From: Methylococcaceae bacterium
GTDB lineage: Bacteria; Pseudomonadota; Gammaproteobacteria; Methylococcales; Methylomonadaceae
Assembly (NCBI GenBank): GCA_030699345.1
Contig: JAUYMX010000041.1
Location: 1 to 22,760, forward strand
Direction: 5' to 3'
Length of the DNA: 22,760 nucleotides
Part shown: piece after piece, positions 1-7,200 of the stretch
Layout: each line of letters starts with the position of its first letter
Position numbering within the stretch: the first letter of the stretch is position 1
Position numbers and translations under genes: made by a program
Notes under the pieces: model-generated
What the model was told of the DNA's origin: nothing
What the model saw: the letters and a program-made list of their open reading frames with translations, nothing else
The model's database searches: none

Positions 1-1
1 T

Positions 2-718
2 CAACAAATAAGCAATAACGATCCTCGGATCACTGCGACCTATGTGGAATACCCATCGCCTGCGGGTTACGGCAAAATTCGCGGCTACTTAGTCAAGCCT
101 GCGCAAGTGACTGGCAAATTACCAACGGTATTGGTAATCCACGAAAATCGTGGCTTAAATCCACACATTGAAGACATTGCTCGCCGGATAGCACTGGATA
201 ACTTTATCGCTTTCGCACCGGATGCGTTATTTACGTTAGGCGGTTATCCTGGGGATGAAGACAAGGCAAGAGAGCTGTTTAAAGGACTGGACCAAACTAA
301 AACCCGCGCTGATTTTCTCGCTGCGGCGGACGTGCTGAAAAATTTACCTGAAGGCAATGGTAAAGTCGGGGCAGTAGGTTTTTGCTACGGCGGTGGCGTG
401 GTAAATTACTTGGCGACACAAATTCCTGATCTGGCAGCCGGTGTGCCTTTTTATGGCAGCCAGCCAACTGCCGAAGAAACAGCGAAAATTAAAGCGCCTT
501 TACTGATCCAATACGCTGGTGAAGATGAGCGCATCAATGCCGGTTGGCCAGCTTACGAGGCAGCATTAAAAACTGCCGGGGTAAGTTATGAAGCCTATGT
601 CTACCCAGGTGTTCAACATGGCTTTAACAACGACACCACGCCACGCTTCGACGAAAAAGCCGCCAAGTTGGCATGGGAACGCACCATTGCGTTTTTTAAT
701 AAACACCTGCGGGCTTAA
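2..718 (+). CDS. Dienelactone hydrolase family protein (5' end cut by window)
   Basis: An alpha/beta-hydrolase of the dienelactone hydrolase family, probably a carboxylic-ester hydrolase of unknown substrate. The visible fold has the family features: the beta-strand and loop LVIHENRG, the nucleophile elbow GFCYGGG with Cys as nucleophile, the acid loop GEDERINAG and the catalytic His in QHGFNND. A GTG at 44 could serve as a start, but the frame is open to base 2 and the residues before GTG (DPRITATYVEYPSP) look like normal family sequence. I therefore treat it as a truncated longer gene, such as the YghX-like type of near 290 residues. It ends in TAA at 716-718 and has no evident functional link to the downstream redox genes. 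The family call is secure; the substrate is unknown. Confidence 0.9.
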   Translation, partial: QQISNNDPRITATYVEYPSPAGYGKIRGYLVKPAQVTGKLPTVLVIHENRGLNPHIEDIARRIALDNFIAFAPDALFTLGGYPGDEDKARELFKGLDQTKTRADFLAAADVLKNLPEGNGKVGAVGFCYGGGVVNYLATQIPDLAAGVPFYGSQPTAEETAKIKAPLLIQYAGEDERINAGWPAYEAALKTAGVSYEAYVYPGVQHGFNNDTTPRFDEKAAKLAWERTIAFFNKHLRA

Positions 719-1206
719 AGGTTTGCTCATGGTCCCCATGTTCTGCTTTACGGCAATTCAGTTAAACCGTTCGTGGTGAGCTTGTCGAACCATGAACAAT
801 TTAACTGCGCGGCTTCGGATTTTTCCATTCATCCTTCGACAAGCTCAGGACGAACGGAAAAATCAATTAACTTAGGAGTAGTGGTGTTTGTGTAAATGGG
901 ATTCGGAAAGAGAAGCGAGTTCTAATTTGATTTTTAATGACTGACTAATTGCGACTTTGAAATTACTTAGTTCCCATGTCCTGCTTTACGGCAATTCAGT
1001 TAAACCGTTCGTGGTGAGCTTGTCGAACCATGAACAATTTAACTGCGCGGCTTCGGATTTTTCCATTCATCCTTCGACAAGCTCAGGACGAACGGAAAAA
1101 TCAATTAACTTAGGGGTAGTGGTGTTTGTATAAATGGGATTCGGAAAGAGAAGCGAGTTCTAATTTGATTTTTAATGACTGACTAATTGCGACTTTGAAA
1201 TTACTT
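719..1206. other. Intergenic region filled by tandem duplication
   Basis: No gene is supported here. Almost the whole stretch is two copies of one 238-bp unit containing a hairpin. Small ORFs crossing it give the translations typical of this repeat (FVVSLSNHE, STSSGRTEK) and are not credible proteins. The promoter of the following dsbD-like gene must lie in or before the repeat. I could not assign a clear -35/-10 pair. Confidence 0.7.
732..969 (+). repeat. 238-bp tandem repeat, copy 1
   Basis: Base p here corresponds to base p+238 in the next copy. I see four mismatches by eye (near 734, 742, 876 and 892). It contains an imperfect inverted repeat with arms 767-796 and 828-857 built on the CGTTCGTnnTGAGCTTGTCGAA motif. 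It ends with TTGAAATTACTTA, the same bases that begin the coding sequence after copy 2. Confidence 0.93.
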
Positions 1207-1207
1207 A
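970..1207 (+). repeat. 238-bp tandem repeat, copy 2
   Basis: A direct, head-to-tail copy of 732-969 with no spacer. Its hairpin arms are at about 1005-1034 and 1066-1095. The copy ends on the A of the ATG at 1207, so the duplication junction coincides with the start of the dsbD-like gene. Confidence 0.93.
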
Positions 1208-3342
1208 TGTTTTTACTTCAGACACTTACCAGCGTTTTTGCATTGACCGCACTGTTTGGCAGTGTGGCGCAGGCGAGTTCGTTTGAAGCGGCTACCGAAC
1301 AAGTGAAAGCGCAATTAGTCGCCTCTGTTGATGCGGTGCATCCGGGCGATGAAATCTTGGTCGGTGTGCACCAGCAAATCATTCCGCATTGGCATACCTA
1401 TTGGCGCAATCCAGGTGACTCAGGCTTAGCGACAACTATCGATTACCAGCTTCCAGACGGAGCGACTGCTGGCGAAATTCAGTGGCCGACACCCAGCCGG
1501 ATTACGCTTGGGCCGATAGTCAATTACGGCTATGAAAATGAAGTAACGCTGCTTAACAAGATTAAAGTGCCTCGTGAGAGCGCGGCGGGCGGCGTGTTTA
1601 CGATCAATGCCAAAGTGAAATGGCTGGTTTGCGAGGAATTATGTATTCCTCAAAAAGTTGAATTAACACTGGATTTGCCCGTGGTGTTAGCAGGTGTTGA
1701 TGCGGGACAAGGCAGTCCGTTAATTGAACAGGCCAGGGCCAGTTTACCGGCTGTGAGCCCGTGGCCAATAAGCTTGGCGTATAACAAAGAGTTGTTGTCG
1801 TTCCAAATTGCTGACGTGAAGCTGCAATCGGCGACTATCAAAAATGTTTGGTTTTACCCGGCTGAGTGGGGCAAGGTAAATCATGGCGCGGAGCAAAGTT
1901 GGCAACTGTCCGGCGACAAGTTGGAATTACAGCTTAAACCTGGCGAAGCGCCGCTGACTAAGGACGAAACCCTTACCGGTGTGTTGGCCGTTACGGAAGA
2001 GGGGACCAATGGACTGGTTACCCGTGGCTATATCGTGAAAGTATCCGGTGTCGAAGTCGCCACAGGCATCAGTGTGATCAAAGCCGGTGAGCCGAATGTA
2101 GTCCTAACCACGGCCTTATTATTGGCATTTTTGGGCGGAATCATTCTCAACCTGATGCCTTGCGTATTTCCGGTGCTGTCCATTAAAGCGCTGTCGTTAA
2201 TAAAGCATGCGCAACATGATCCACGACAAACGCGCTTGCAAGGCTTGGCTTATACGCTGGGTATCTTGGTGAGTTTTGGCTTGCTAGGCGGCGTGCTTAT
2301 CGCTGTAAAAGCAACTGGCGCCGAAATTGGCTGGGGCTTTCAATTCCAATCGCCGCTGTTTGTGTTGGCGGTGGCGTATTTAATGTTTGCGGTTGGACTG
2401 AGTTTGTCCGGCGTATTTTCTATCGGTGGATCAATAGCAGGTGTTGGCTCGTCACTGGCAGAGCGTCCCGGTTACAGCGGCAGTTTTTTTACCGGGGTGT
2501 TAGCAACGATTGTCGCCACACCTTGCACTGCGCCATTTATGGGGGCGGCGCTTGGCTTTGCGTTAACACAACCACCGGCTTCGCTGCTGGCAGTGTTTTT
2601 CTTTTTGGGATTGGGGCTGGCGTTACCGTATTTACTACTGAGCCAATGGCCGTACTTGCAGCGCTTTCTGCCCAAGCCCGGCATCTGGATGGATAAATTA
2701 AAGCAAGGCTTGGCGTTTCCGATGTATGGCGCGGCGGTCTGGCTGGTGTGGGTGTTGGCGCAGCAAGCCGGTGTCAATGCTGTGGCTGTAGCGTTGGGCG
2801 GAATGGTCGTCATCGCCTTTGCGGCCTGGGTGTATGAGTTCACCAAGTACGGCAGCAATGTCGCGCAGCGCAGCGGTGCGGTAGTCACCGTGCTGGCTTT
2901 GGGTGTGGCATTAGCGGGCGGATATATCGGAGTAGATACCCACGCGGCACCTTTAAAAACCGAGCTGGCGGAAAACTACGAACCCTATTCAGCAGAACGA
3001 TTATTCGAATTACGCAGTCAAGGCAAACCGGTCTTTCTTAATATGACTGCCGCTTGGTGCATCAGTTGTTTGGTGAATGAAAAAGTCGCATTAAGCCAAC
3101 CTTCAGTCATCGAAACCTTTAAACGCGGTGGCATTAATTACCTAAAGGGTGACTGGACCAACCGGGATCCTGAAATTACCAAGCTCTTAGCAGAGTTTGG
3201 ACGTAGCGGTGTGCCTCTGTATGTGTTTTACCCGGCTGGCGCAGGTAACTCATCAAACCGAGTTGTATTGCCGCAGCTTTTAACGCCAGAGATAGTGACG
3301 CAAGCGGTAACAACGCCAACGGTTGCGGCGTCTTTGCCATAA
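1207..3342 (+). CDS. dsbD: Thiol:disulfide interchange protein, DsbD/ScsB type
   Basis: An inner-membrane reductase that carries electrons from cytoplasmic thioredoxin to periplasmic thiol proteins. With ATG 1207 it has 711 residues. In order: signal peptide 1-24 (MFLLQTLTSVFALTALFG), an N-terminal periplasmic domain with the redox pair C142/C146 in WLVCEELC, a multi-helix core with one Cys in LMPC (319) and one in TPCTAP (440), and a C-terminal thioredoxin domain with C618-I-S-C621. The N-domain (HWHTYWRNPGDSG) resembles ScsB-type rather than E. coli DsbD. A TTG at 1195 would add MKLL. Neither start has a convincing Shine-Dalgarno sequence, and ATG gives a clean signal peptide. The likely partner is the secreted redoxin just downstream. 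Confidence 0.93.
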   Translation: MFLLQTLTSVFALTALFGSVAQASSFEAATEQVKAQLVASVDAVHPGDEILVGVHQQIIPHWHTYWRNPGDSGLATTIDYQLPDGATAGEIQWPTPSRITLGPIVNYGYENEVTLLNKIKVPRESAAGGVFTINAKVKWLVCEELCIPQKVELTLDLPVVLAGVDAGQGSPLIEQARASLPAVSPWPISLAYNKELLSFQIADVKLQSATIKNVWFYPAEWGKVNHGAEQSWQLSGDKLELQLKPGEAPLTKDETLTGVLAVTEEGTNGLVTRGYIVKVSGVEVATGISVIKAGEPNVVLTTALLLAFLGGIILNLMPCVFPVLSIKALSLIKHAQHDPRQTRLQGLAYTLGILVSFGLLGGVLIAVKATGAEIGWGFQFQSPLFVLAVAYLMFAVGLSLSGVFSIGGSIAGVGSSLAERPGYSGSFFTGVLATIVATPCTAPFMGAALGFALTQPPASLLAVFFFLGLGLALPYLLLSQWPYLQRFLPKPGIWMDKLKQGLAFPMYGAAVWLVWVLAQQAGVNAVAVALGGMVVIAFAAWVYEFTKYGSNVAQRSGAVVTVLALGVALAGGYIGVDTHAAPLKTELAENYEPYSAERLFELRSQGKPVFLNMTAAWCISCLVNEKVALSQPSVIETFKRGGINYLKGDWTNRDPEITKLLAEFGRSGVPLYVFYPAGAGNSSNRVVLPQLLTPEIVTQAVTTPTVAASLP

Positions 3343-3494
3343 AACATTACCGATATATTTAAAGAATAAGGAGGTTGCAACGGACTTGCCATCTCTTTAC
3401 TAAAGGAAGCGAAGCAGCAGGTTAGGCAGAACCAACAGTGATTAAAAACTGTTGAGATGCTGGGGGGCTGATTCGCAGTTGAAGGACCAAGTTT

Positions 3495-3528
3495 GGCAGG
3501 AATGCGATGGATCAATTTCCTGCCTTTT
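3495..3528 (+). terminator. Hairpin terminator candidate 1
   Basis: GGCAGGAA (3495-3502) pairs with TTCCTGCC (3517-3524), followed by TTTT. The T-tract is short, so efficiency is uncertain. It could end the dsbD-like transcript. Confidence 0.5.
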
Positions 3529-3542
3529 GAATTTTACGGGCA

Positions 3543-3576
3543 CTTGCAACCAGTTTTGTTGCAAGGCTTTTTATTT
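3543..3576 (+). terminator. Hairpin terminator candidate 2
   Basis: CTTGCAAC (3543-3550) pairs with GTTGCAAG (3558-3565), followed by GCTTTTTATTT. It ends only about 6 bases before the Shine-Dalgarno sequence of the redoxin gene, so it could end upstream transcription or attenuate the downstream gene. Confidence 0.65.
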
Positions 3577-3592
3577 AATGACGGAGCCTACT

Positions 3593-4210
3593 ATGTTGTT
3601 ACATCGACTTTATAAATTCGCATTAGTGAGTGTTGCCTTAGCTATCGCATCCACTGCAGTCGCTGAACCAGTAGTGGATAAACCAGCGCCGGTGTTTTCC
3701 GGCGCCGCTGCTGATGGCAGTACTATTAATCTGGCCGACTTACGCGGCAAAACCGTAGTGTTGGAATGGACCAATCATGAATGTCCATTTGTCGTCAAAC
3801 ATTATGAAAGCGGCAATATTCCAGATTTACAAAAAGATGCCGTGGCTAAAGGCATCGTTTGGTTGCAAGTGATTACCTCTGCGCCAGACAAACAAGGCAA
3901 TGTGACGGGTGAAATCGCGCAAAAGCTTAATGTGCATCGTGGTGCCACCCCAACCAACACCGTGTTAGATCAGAATGGTGTGATTGGTAAATTGTATGCA
4001 GCAACCAATACGCCGCAGTTTTTCATTATTAATCCAGAAGGTGTGCTGGTTTACAAAGGCGGCATAGATAGCATCCCGTCAGCTGATAAATCCGATATTC
4101 CTAAGGCAGAAAACTACGTTAAAGCTGCGCTGGCCGATCTTGAAGCCGGCCGCAAAGTAGCTAAAGGGAGTACCAAGCCTTATGGATGCTCTGTTAAATA
4201 CGCTAGCTAA
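3593..4210 (+). CDS. Secreted redoxin (AhpC/TSA-thioredoxin fold)
   Basis: A periplasmic thioredoxin-fold protein of 205 residues from ATG 3593. This start is chosen for its GGAG about 7 bases upstream and for a clean signal peptide (1-24, ending STAVA). An ATG at 3578 is the alternative. The mature part has the AhpC/TSA redoxin layout (DKPAPVFSG, LADLRGKTVVLEW). The active-site loop is HECPFVVKH with a single Cys (C64) rather than CxxC. A second Cys (C199) lies near the C-terminus in KPYGCSVKY and could be the resolving partner. The substrate is unknown. Its place between a DsbD-type reductase and cytochromes suggests a role in periplasmic thiol or peroxide chemistry, which is inference. Confidence 0.88.
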   Translation: MLLHRLYKFALVSVALAIASTAVAEPVVDKPAPVFSGAAADGSTINLADLRGKTVVLEWTNHECPFVVKHYESGNIPDLQKDAVAKGIVWLQVITSAPDKQGNVTGEIAQKLNVHRGATPTNTVLDQNGVIGKLYAATNTPQFFIINPEGVLVYKGGIDSIPSADKSDIPKAENYVKAALADLEAGRKVAKGSTKPYGCSVKYAS

Positions 4211-4224
4211 CAAGGTGTAAGCAG

Positions 4225-5022
4225 ATGAAAGTAACTATTCACCTTTGGGACTTACCGCACAGGCTATTTCACTGGCTGCTTGCTGCGTCAGTGGCAGCTG
4301 CATATGCCACTGCCAAAGTGGGTGGTGAGTGGATCGACTGGCATGGCCGTTTGGGAGTTTTTATCCTCGGCTTGCTGGTTTTTAGAATTGTCTGGGGCTT
4401 TATTGGTTCAACCCACTCGCGCTTTGTGACATTTTTTCCTACTTTTTCACGAGTCAAAGCCTATGTAAAAGGCCAGTGGGAAGGCATTGGCCATAACCCG
4501 CTCGGCGCATTGTCTGTCATTGGCTTGCTGCTTACTCTCGGCGTGCAGGTAGGTACGGGCTTGTTTGCTAACGACGATATTGCTTTTCAAGGCCCGTTGT
4601 TCAATTTTGTCGATAAGGATGACAGCGACAAATTGACCGGTTGGCACAACAGCTCAATCAACGTCTTGCTCGGGCTGATCGCGCTGCATTTGGTCGCCAT
4701 CGTGTATTACCGCGTGGCTAAAAAAACCAATCTGGTCAAGCCTATGTTGACCGGCAAAAAAGAAATCCCCCGAGTTTTAGCTGAAGCAATTTCAGCGCAC
4801 GAGGCAACCAGAGCCGGTGTAATCCGTTTTGCATTGTCCTTGATTATATCGAGCACCGTGGCATGGGGCGCGGCTGGCGGTATAGCACAACTGCCGCAAC
4901 TGACCAAAATAACCAATCCTTGTTGTTCAGTGAGCTGGGCGACAGCTGAAACATCGCAGCCTAATCAAGCGACACCCGCTGCTAGCCCACAACAAACTGC
5001 GCAAGCACCTGCAAGTTTTTAA
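4225..5022 (+). CDS. Cytochrome b561-like membrane protein
   Basis: A di-heme-type b cytochrome of the bacterial b561/hydrogenase-cytochrome-b fold, 265 residues, probably passing electrons from the quinone pool to a periplasmic c-type partner. Candidate heme ligands are the His residues in HRLFHW (H16), DWHGRLG (H40), GWHNSS and LHLVAI, which lie on or beside four hydrophobic helices. A fifth hydrophobic segment (about 198-218) precedes a Pro/Ala/Gln-rich tail containing CC. The gene starts 14 bases after the redoxin stop, with AAGGTG as a weak ribosome site, and cytochrome c' follows 41 bases later. This points to one operon. Confidence 0.9.
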   Translation: MKVTIHLWDLPHRLFHWLLAASVAAAYATAKVGGEWIDWHGRLGVFILGLLVFRIVWGFIGSTHSRFVTFFPTFSRVKAYVKGQWEGIGHNPLGALSVIGLLLTLGVQVGTGLFANDDIAFQGPLFNFVDKDDSDKLTGWHNSSINVLLGLIALHLVAIVYYRVAKKTNLVKPMLTGKKEIPRVLAEAISAHEATRAGVIRFALSLIISSTVAWGAAGGIAQLPQLTKITNPCCSVSWATAETSQPNQATPAASPQQTAQAPASF

Positions 5023-5063
5023 CTTTTTATAATTTTTACAACACTAACCAAAGGAAAGAGAAG

Positions 5064-5528
5064 ATGAAAAAAAAATTAACCCTTGCCGTTTTAATTGCCG
5101 CATCAGCAACAGCTGCTGTTGCCGGTCCAATTGAAGAGCAAATTAGATGGCGGCAGTCTGCGTATTCCTTCGCAGCATGGAATATTTCCAAAATCAAAAG
5201 CCAAGTAGTTGATCATCCTGAAACCTACAATAAAGACAGCGTTGCCGCAGCTGCCAACGCAATTGCGGCAGTGGCCAACTCTGGCTTGGGCGCGTTGTAT
5301 GGTGAAGGCACAGACCATGGCATCGGCTGGAAAGAAACTCGTTTGAAGCCTGAATTCTTTCAGAAAAAAGAAGAAGTTACTAAAGTTGCCAACACCTTCA
5401 ACGAAGCATCTAACGAATTGGCTAAAGTTGCCGCAACTGGCGATATCGCCGCGATCAAAACGCAATTCGGCAAAGTCGGCGAATCTTGCAAAGCTTGCCA
5501 CGATTTGATTCGTATTAAAGACCAATAA
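5064..5528 (+). CDS. Cytochrome c' (class II c-type cytochrome)
   Basis: A 154-residue periplasmic monoheme cytochrome. It has a signal peptide of about 20 residues (MKKKLTLAVLIAASATAAVA) and a four-helix-bundle sequence beginning IRWRQSAYSFAAW, the usual class II first helix. The C-terminal heme site is C142-K-A-C145-H146 in GESCKACHDL. Family members bind NO and CO at a five-coordinate heme and are linked to NO tolerance. The physiological partner here is plausibly the b cytochrome encoded just upstream. An AAAGGAAAGAGAAG ribosome site precedes the ATG. The spacing to the previous gene is 41 bases, and a strong hairpin follows. Confidence 0.93.
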   Translation: MKKKLTLAVLIAASATAAVAGPIEEQIRWRQSAYSFAAWNISKIKSQVVDHPETYNKDSVAAAANAIAAVANSGLGALYGEGTDHGIGWKETRLKPEFFQKKEEVTKVANTFNEASNELAKVAATGDIAAIKTQFGKVGESCKACHDLIRIKDQ

Positions 5529-5594
5529 AGGACGTTAAATTCGCTCACGTTGCCTATCTGGACACATGAGCGATAACGAACCTGTAGAATGATT

Positions 5595-5620
5595 ACCAGG
5601 CTTGAGCCCTCAAGCCTGGT
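5595..5620. terminator. Perfect 12-bp hairpin after the cytochrome operon
   Basis: ACCAGGCTTGAG pairs perfectly with CTCAAGCCTGGT, separated by only CC. No T-tract follows on either strand (ACAAAAAG on +), so it may be an RNA-stabilising or non-canonical terminator rather than a classical one. Confidence 0.5.
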
Positions 5621-5683
5621 ACAAAAAGCCAACAAACCCTTATCTCCGTTAGCTTGACTTGACGAAATGCAGTCAAACTAAGT

Positions 5684-6047
5684 CCAATCCCAATAAATTC
5701 ATATTTGATTGTCATTTAAATGGCAGGCAGCTGGATCAGCGACGATAATTTAAGGATTAATCGTTCGACAAGCTCTTGGTAACTGTTCCTGCGTCGCTTA
5801 GAACGCCTGCTTTTGGTGCCTGCCCGAAGCGGGGGCAGGCTCTCCAGTCCGATCCCATCGTTCCCATGCTCCGCGTGGGAATGCAGCCTGAACCGCTCTG
5901 CGGTTCGAGACGCTGGAGCGTCCCGCCATCAGGTTCCCACGCAGAGCATGGGAACCATAAGCGGAAGTTACTTTTGACGAAATCCTTAGAGACATAGAAA
6001 AATTGACGGAGTAATTAAAGGAGTAATTAAAAATATATTGGGATTGG
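5684..6047. repeat. MITE-like element bounded by CCAATCCCAATA inverted ends
   Basis: CCAATCCCAATA (5684-5695) and its exact reverse complement TATTGGGATTGG (6036-6047) bound a 364-bp unit with no transposase. TAAGT lies directly outside the left end and TATAAGT outside the right, which could be a target duplication. Inside are a palindrome of the GTTCCCATGCTC...GAGCATGGGAAC type (about 5860-5955) and a tandem GGAGTAATTAAA pair (6008-6031). Confidence 0.5.
5860..5955. repeat. Palindromic intergenic repeat (TTCCCATGCTC type)
   Basis: GTTCCCATGCTCCGCGTGGGAA and its inverted partner TTCCCACGCAGAGCATGGGAAC enclose smaller palindromes (GAACCGCTCTGCGGTTC, GACGCTGGAGCGTC). The pattern is familiar from dispersed non-coding repeats in many bacterial genomes. 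Confidence 0.75.
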
Positions 6048-6156
6048 TATAAGTCCCCCAAATAAACGATTCTTCCGGTCAGACTCATTTCTCTGAATAT
6101 AGAGTTTTACTTGACCGTGTCGGACAACAAAAGAGAATCTCTAAAAACCAGGCACT

Positions 6157-6233
6157 TCGATAAACTCAGTACCCACAGGGCATAAATTCGAACGGTGTTT
6201 TAAAAATCAAGGAGTTCCGTTCGTGCTGAGCAA
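6157..6233. repeat. Degenerate CGTTCG-type inverted repeat
   Basis: CTTCGATAAACTCAGTAC with ATTCGAACGG faces CCGTTCGTGCTGAGCAAAG. It is the same palindrome family as the hairpins at 767-857 and 22109-22165, but more diverged. Confidence 0.55.
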
Positions 6234-6330
6234 AGTAAGCCCCCTTTCGGCGGCATGGCGTTCCCAAGAAACAGACGCTGTTTGAGGCGATTTTTAATTT
6301 TATTCCCCGTTTGTAAATAGTTGATTTTTT

Positions 6331-6461
6331 GTAACTATTCAGCCGTAAGGTATTACCGGGTAGGAGCGACGCCCACGTCGCGATTTGAAACCTTCGGTCG
6401 CGACGAAGGCCTCGCTCCCACAGGGTACTTTCACAGCAACCAACTGATGCTGAATAGTGAC
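6331..6461. repeat. Short MITE-like unit with REP pair inside
   Basis: GTAACTATTCAGC (6331-6343) and GCTGAATAGTGAC (6449-6461) are inverted ends differing at one of 13 positions. The interior is a REP-type pair at 6360-6420, GTAGGAGCGA... against ...TCGCTCCCAC. Confidence 0.6.
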
Positions 6462-6473
6462 AATTATTGTAAA

Positions 6474-6605
6474 TATTCAGTCTCTTGATCGAGCCGTCAT
6501 GCGTAGGCTGGATAAGCGCTAGCGCATCCGGCAAAGGCGGTGGATGCGCGTTGCTTATCCACCCACAATAAACGCATAGCCTCACCCAGATTAATGACTG
6601 AATAG
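6474..6605. repeat. Second MITE-like unit with related ends
   Basis: TATTCAGTC (6474-6482) and GACTGAATA (6596-6604) are perfect inverted ends closely related to those of the preceding unit. The cargo is a different palindrome (GGATAAGCGCTAGCGCATCC ... GGATGCGCGTTGCTTATCC). Confidence 0.55.
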
Positions 6606-6822
6606 TTTGATTTTTTAAGCATAAAAAAGCTGTTTCTTGAGAGTTTGTCGAACCATCATCGGAGTGGGTTTTTCGAGGTTCCCCAAAGCCACCTTTTCCC
6701 CGCCGAATACCCAGGTTTAACTCTGTTTAACTGGCCTCATTCTTCCGTTTTAAATGGGCTTTTTTCATAAAAAATACCAAAAACGTTTTCAATGTAAGCG
6801 CTTAATAAGACTTTAAGCTGTT

Positions 6823-6841
6823 GATAATAATGCACATTAAG
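6823..6841. promoter_or_regulatory. Weak Fur-box-like site upstream of receptor 1
   Basis: GATAATAATGCACATTAAG matches the 19-bp Fur consensus at 13 positions by my count. The left half-site is perfect and the right one partial. It lies about 200 bp before the -24/-12 element of receptor 1, so its relevance is uncertain. Confidence 0.3.
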
Positions 6842-7036
6842 AGCAGTTGTGACTGCTGATAAGCAGGCCTGGGCTGTTGCTTATCTATTGATTTGGTGTT
6901 GATGGTCTGCTGATGTTGTGTGTTATTAATGTTGCACTCGAGACAAGTAAATAGCACCTAATAAAGACATTAAAAAACAATGTGATACGTGATAAGAATG
7001 GCTTTAACTGAGGGGTGAAAACTAAAGTTTCCTTAA

Positions 7037-7052
7037 TGGCATAACGCTTGCT
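7037..7052 (+). promoter_or_regulatory. Sigma-54 (-24/-12) promoter of receptor 1
   Basis: TGGCAT-AACGC-TTGCT fits the consensus TGGCAC-N5-TTGCW with exact GG-N10-GC spacing. The predicted start of transcription is near 7063, giving a leader of about 127 nt before ATG 7190. Four other genes in the window carry the same element in equivalent positions. Confidence 0.8.
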
Positions 7053-7092
7053 TTAAAGAGAAAGTCATACGGATTTAAAACTAATAATCCGA

Positions 7093-7200
7093 ATGGCTAA
7101 TTATCTAATAACCAAGCAAAATTTAATTTTCATTAAATATTTGCAGTTTTATATGTTTTTGGAATTTTTTAAACAACAGGGAATTGATGATGAAAAATAA
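7093..7200 (+). CDS. Possible leader ORF overlapping receptor 1 start
   Basis: A 35-codon ORF beginning MANYLITKQN and ending in TAA at 7198-7200, so it overlaps the first codons of receptor 1 in another frame. Its first seven residues resemble MTNYLLT at the start of the ORF in the receptor 2 leader. The DNA differences in that part are synonymous or conservative in codon terms. No strong Shine-Dalgarno sequence is seen. It could be a translation-coupled leader peptide, or the similarity could reflect a conserved leader RNA element instead. Confidence 0.3.
   Translation: MANYLITKQNLIFIKYLQFYMFLEFFKQQGIDDEK

Larger units (their letters stand above)
3343..3592 (+). ncRNA. Structured leader before redoxin gene (candidate cis-regulatory RNA)
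   Basis: Non-coding stretch with several possible hairpins. GCGAA (3410) can pair with TTCGC (about 3473) around CAGCA/TGCTG, GGTT/AACC and AACAGT/ACTGTT helices. Two terminator-like hairpins follow. A self-complementary GTTGCAAC at 3374-3381, next to an AAGGAGG, could pair with the arms of the last terminator. It matches no riboswitch class that I can recognise. The structure is inferred by eye, so confidence is limited. An in-frame ATG at 3452 exists, but reading from it would put coding sequence through both hairpins. Confidence 0.4.
5621..7030. other. Gene-free repeat island
   Basis: No credible gene on either strand. The ORFs present cross palindromic repeats and have no family features. 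The stretch holds, in order, a MITE-like unit (5684-6047), CGTTCG-type palindromes (6157-6233), two short inverted-repeat-bounded units (6331-6461 and 6474-6605), another TTTGTCGAACCAT remnant near 6645, and AT-rich DNA from about 6770 leading to receptor 1. Confidence 0.75.

Noticed and set aside
957..1133. Small ORF from the TTG in repeat copy 1
   Set aside because: It only reads through the duplicated hairpin, and its product is the standard translation of that repeat.
3365..3500. Cobalamin, TPP, glycine or c-di-GMP riboswitch
   Set aside because: None of the hallmark conserved boxes of these classes could be found in the leader.
3452..3592. N-terminal extension of the redoxin from ATG 3452
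   Set aside because: It would code through two terminator-like hairpins and place 47 odd residues before a clear signal peptide. ATG 3593 has GGAG at good spacing.
5103..5525. 140-codon minus-strand ORF
   Set aside because: It is the antisense shadow of the cytochrome c' gene, which has a heme motif, signal peptide and ribosome site.
5684..6605. CRISPR array in the repeat island
   Set aside because: Repeats are inverted, of unequal size and not regularly spaced, and no cas genes are present.
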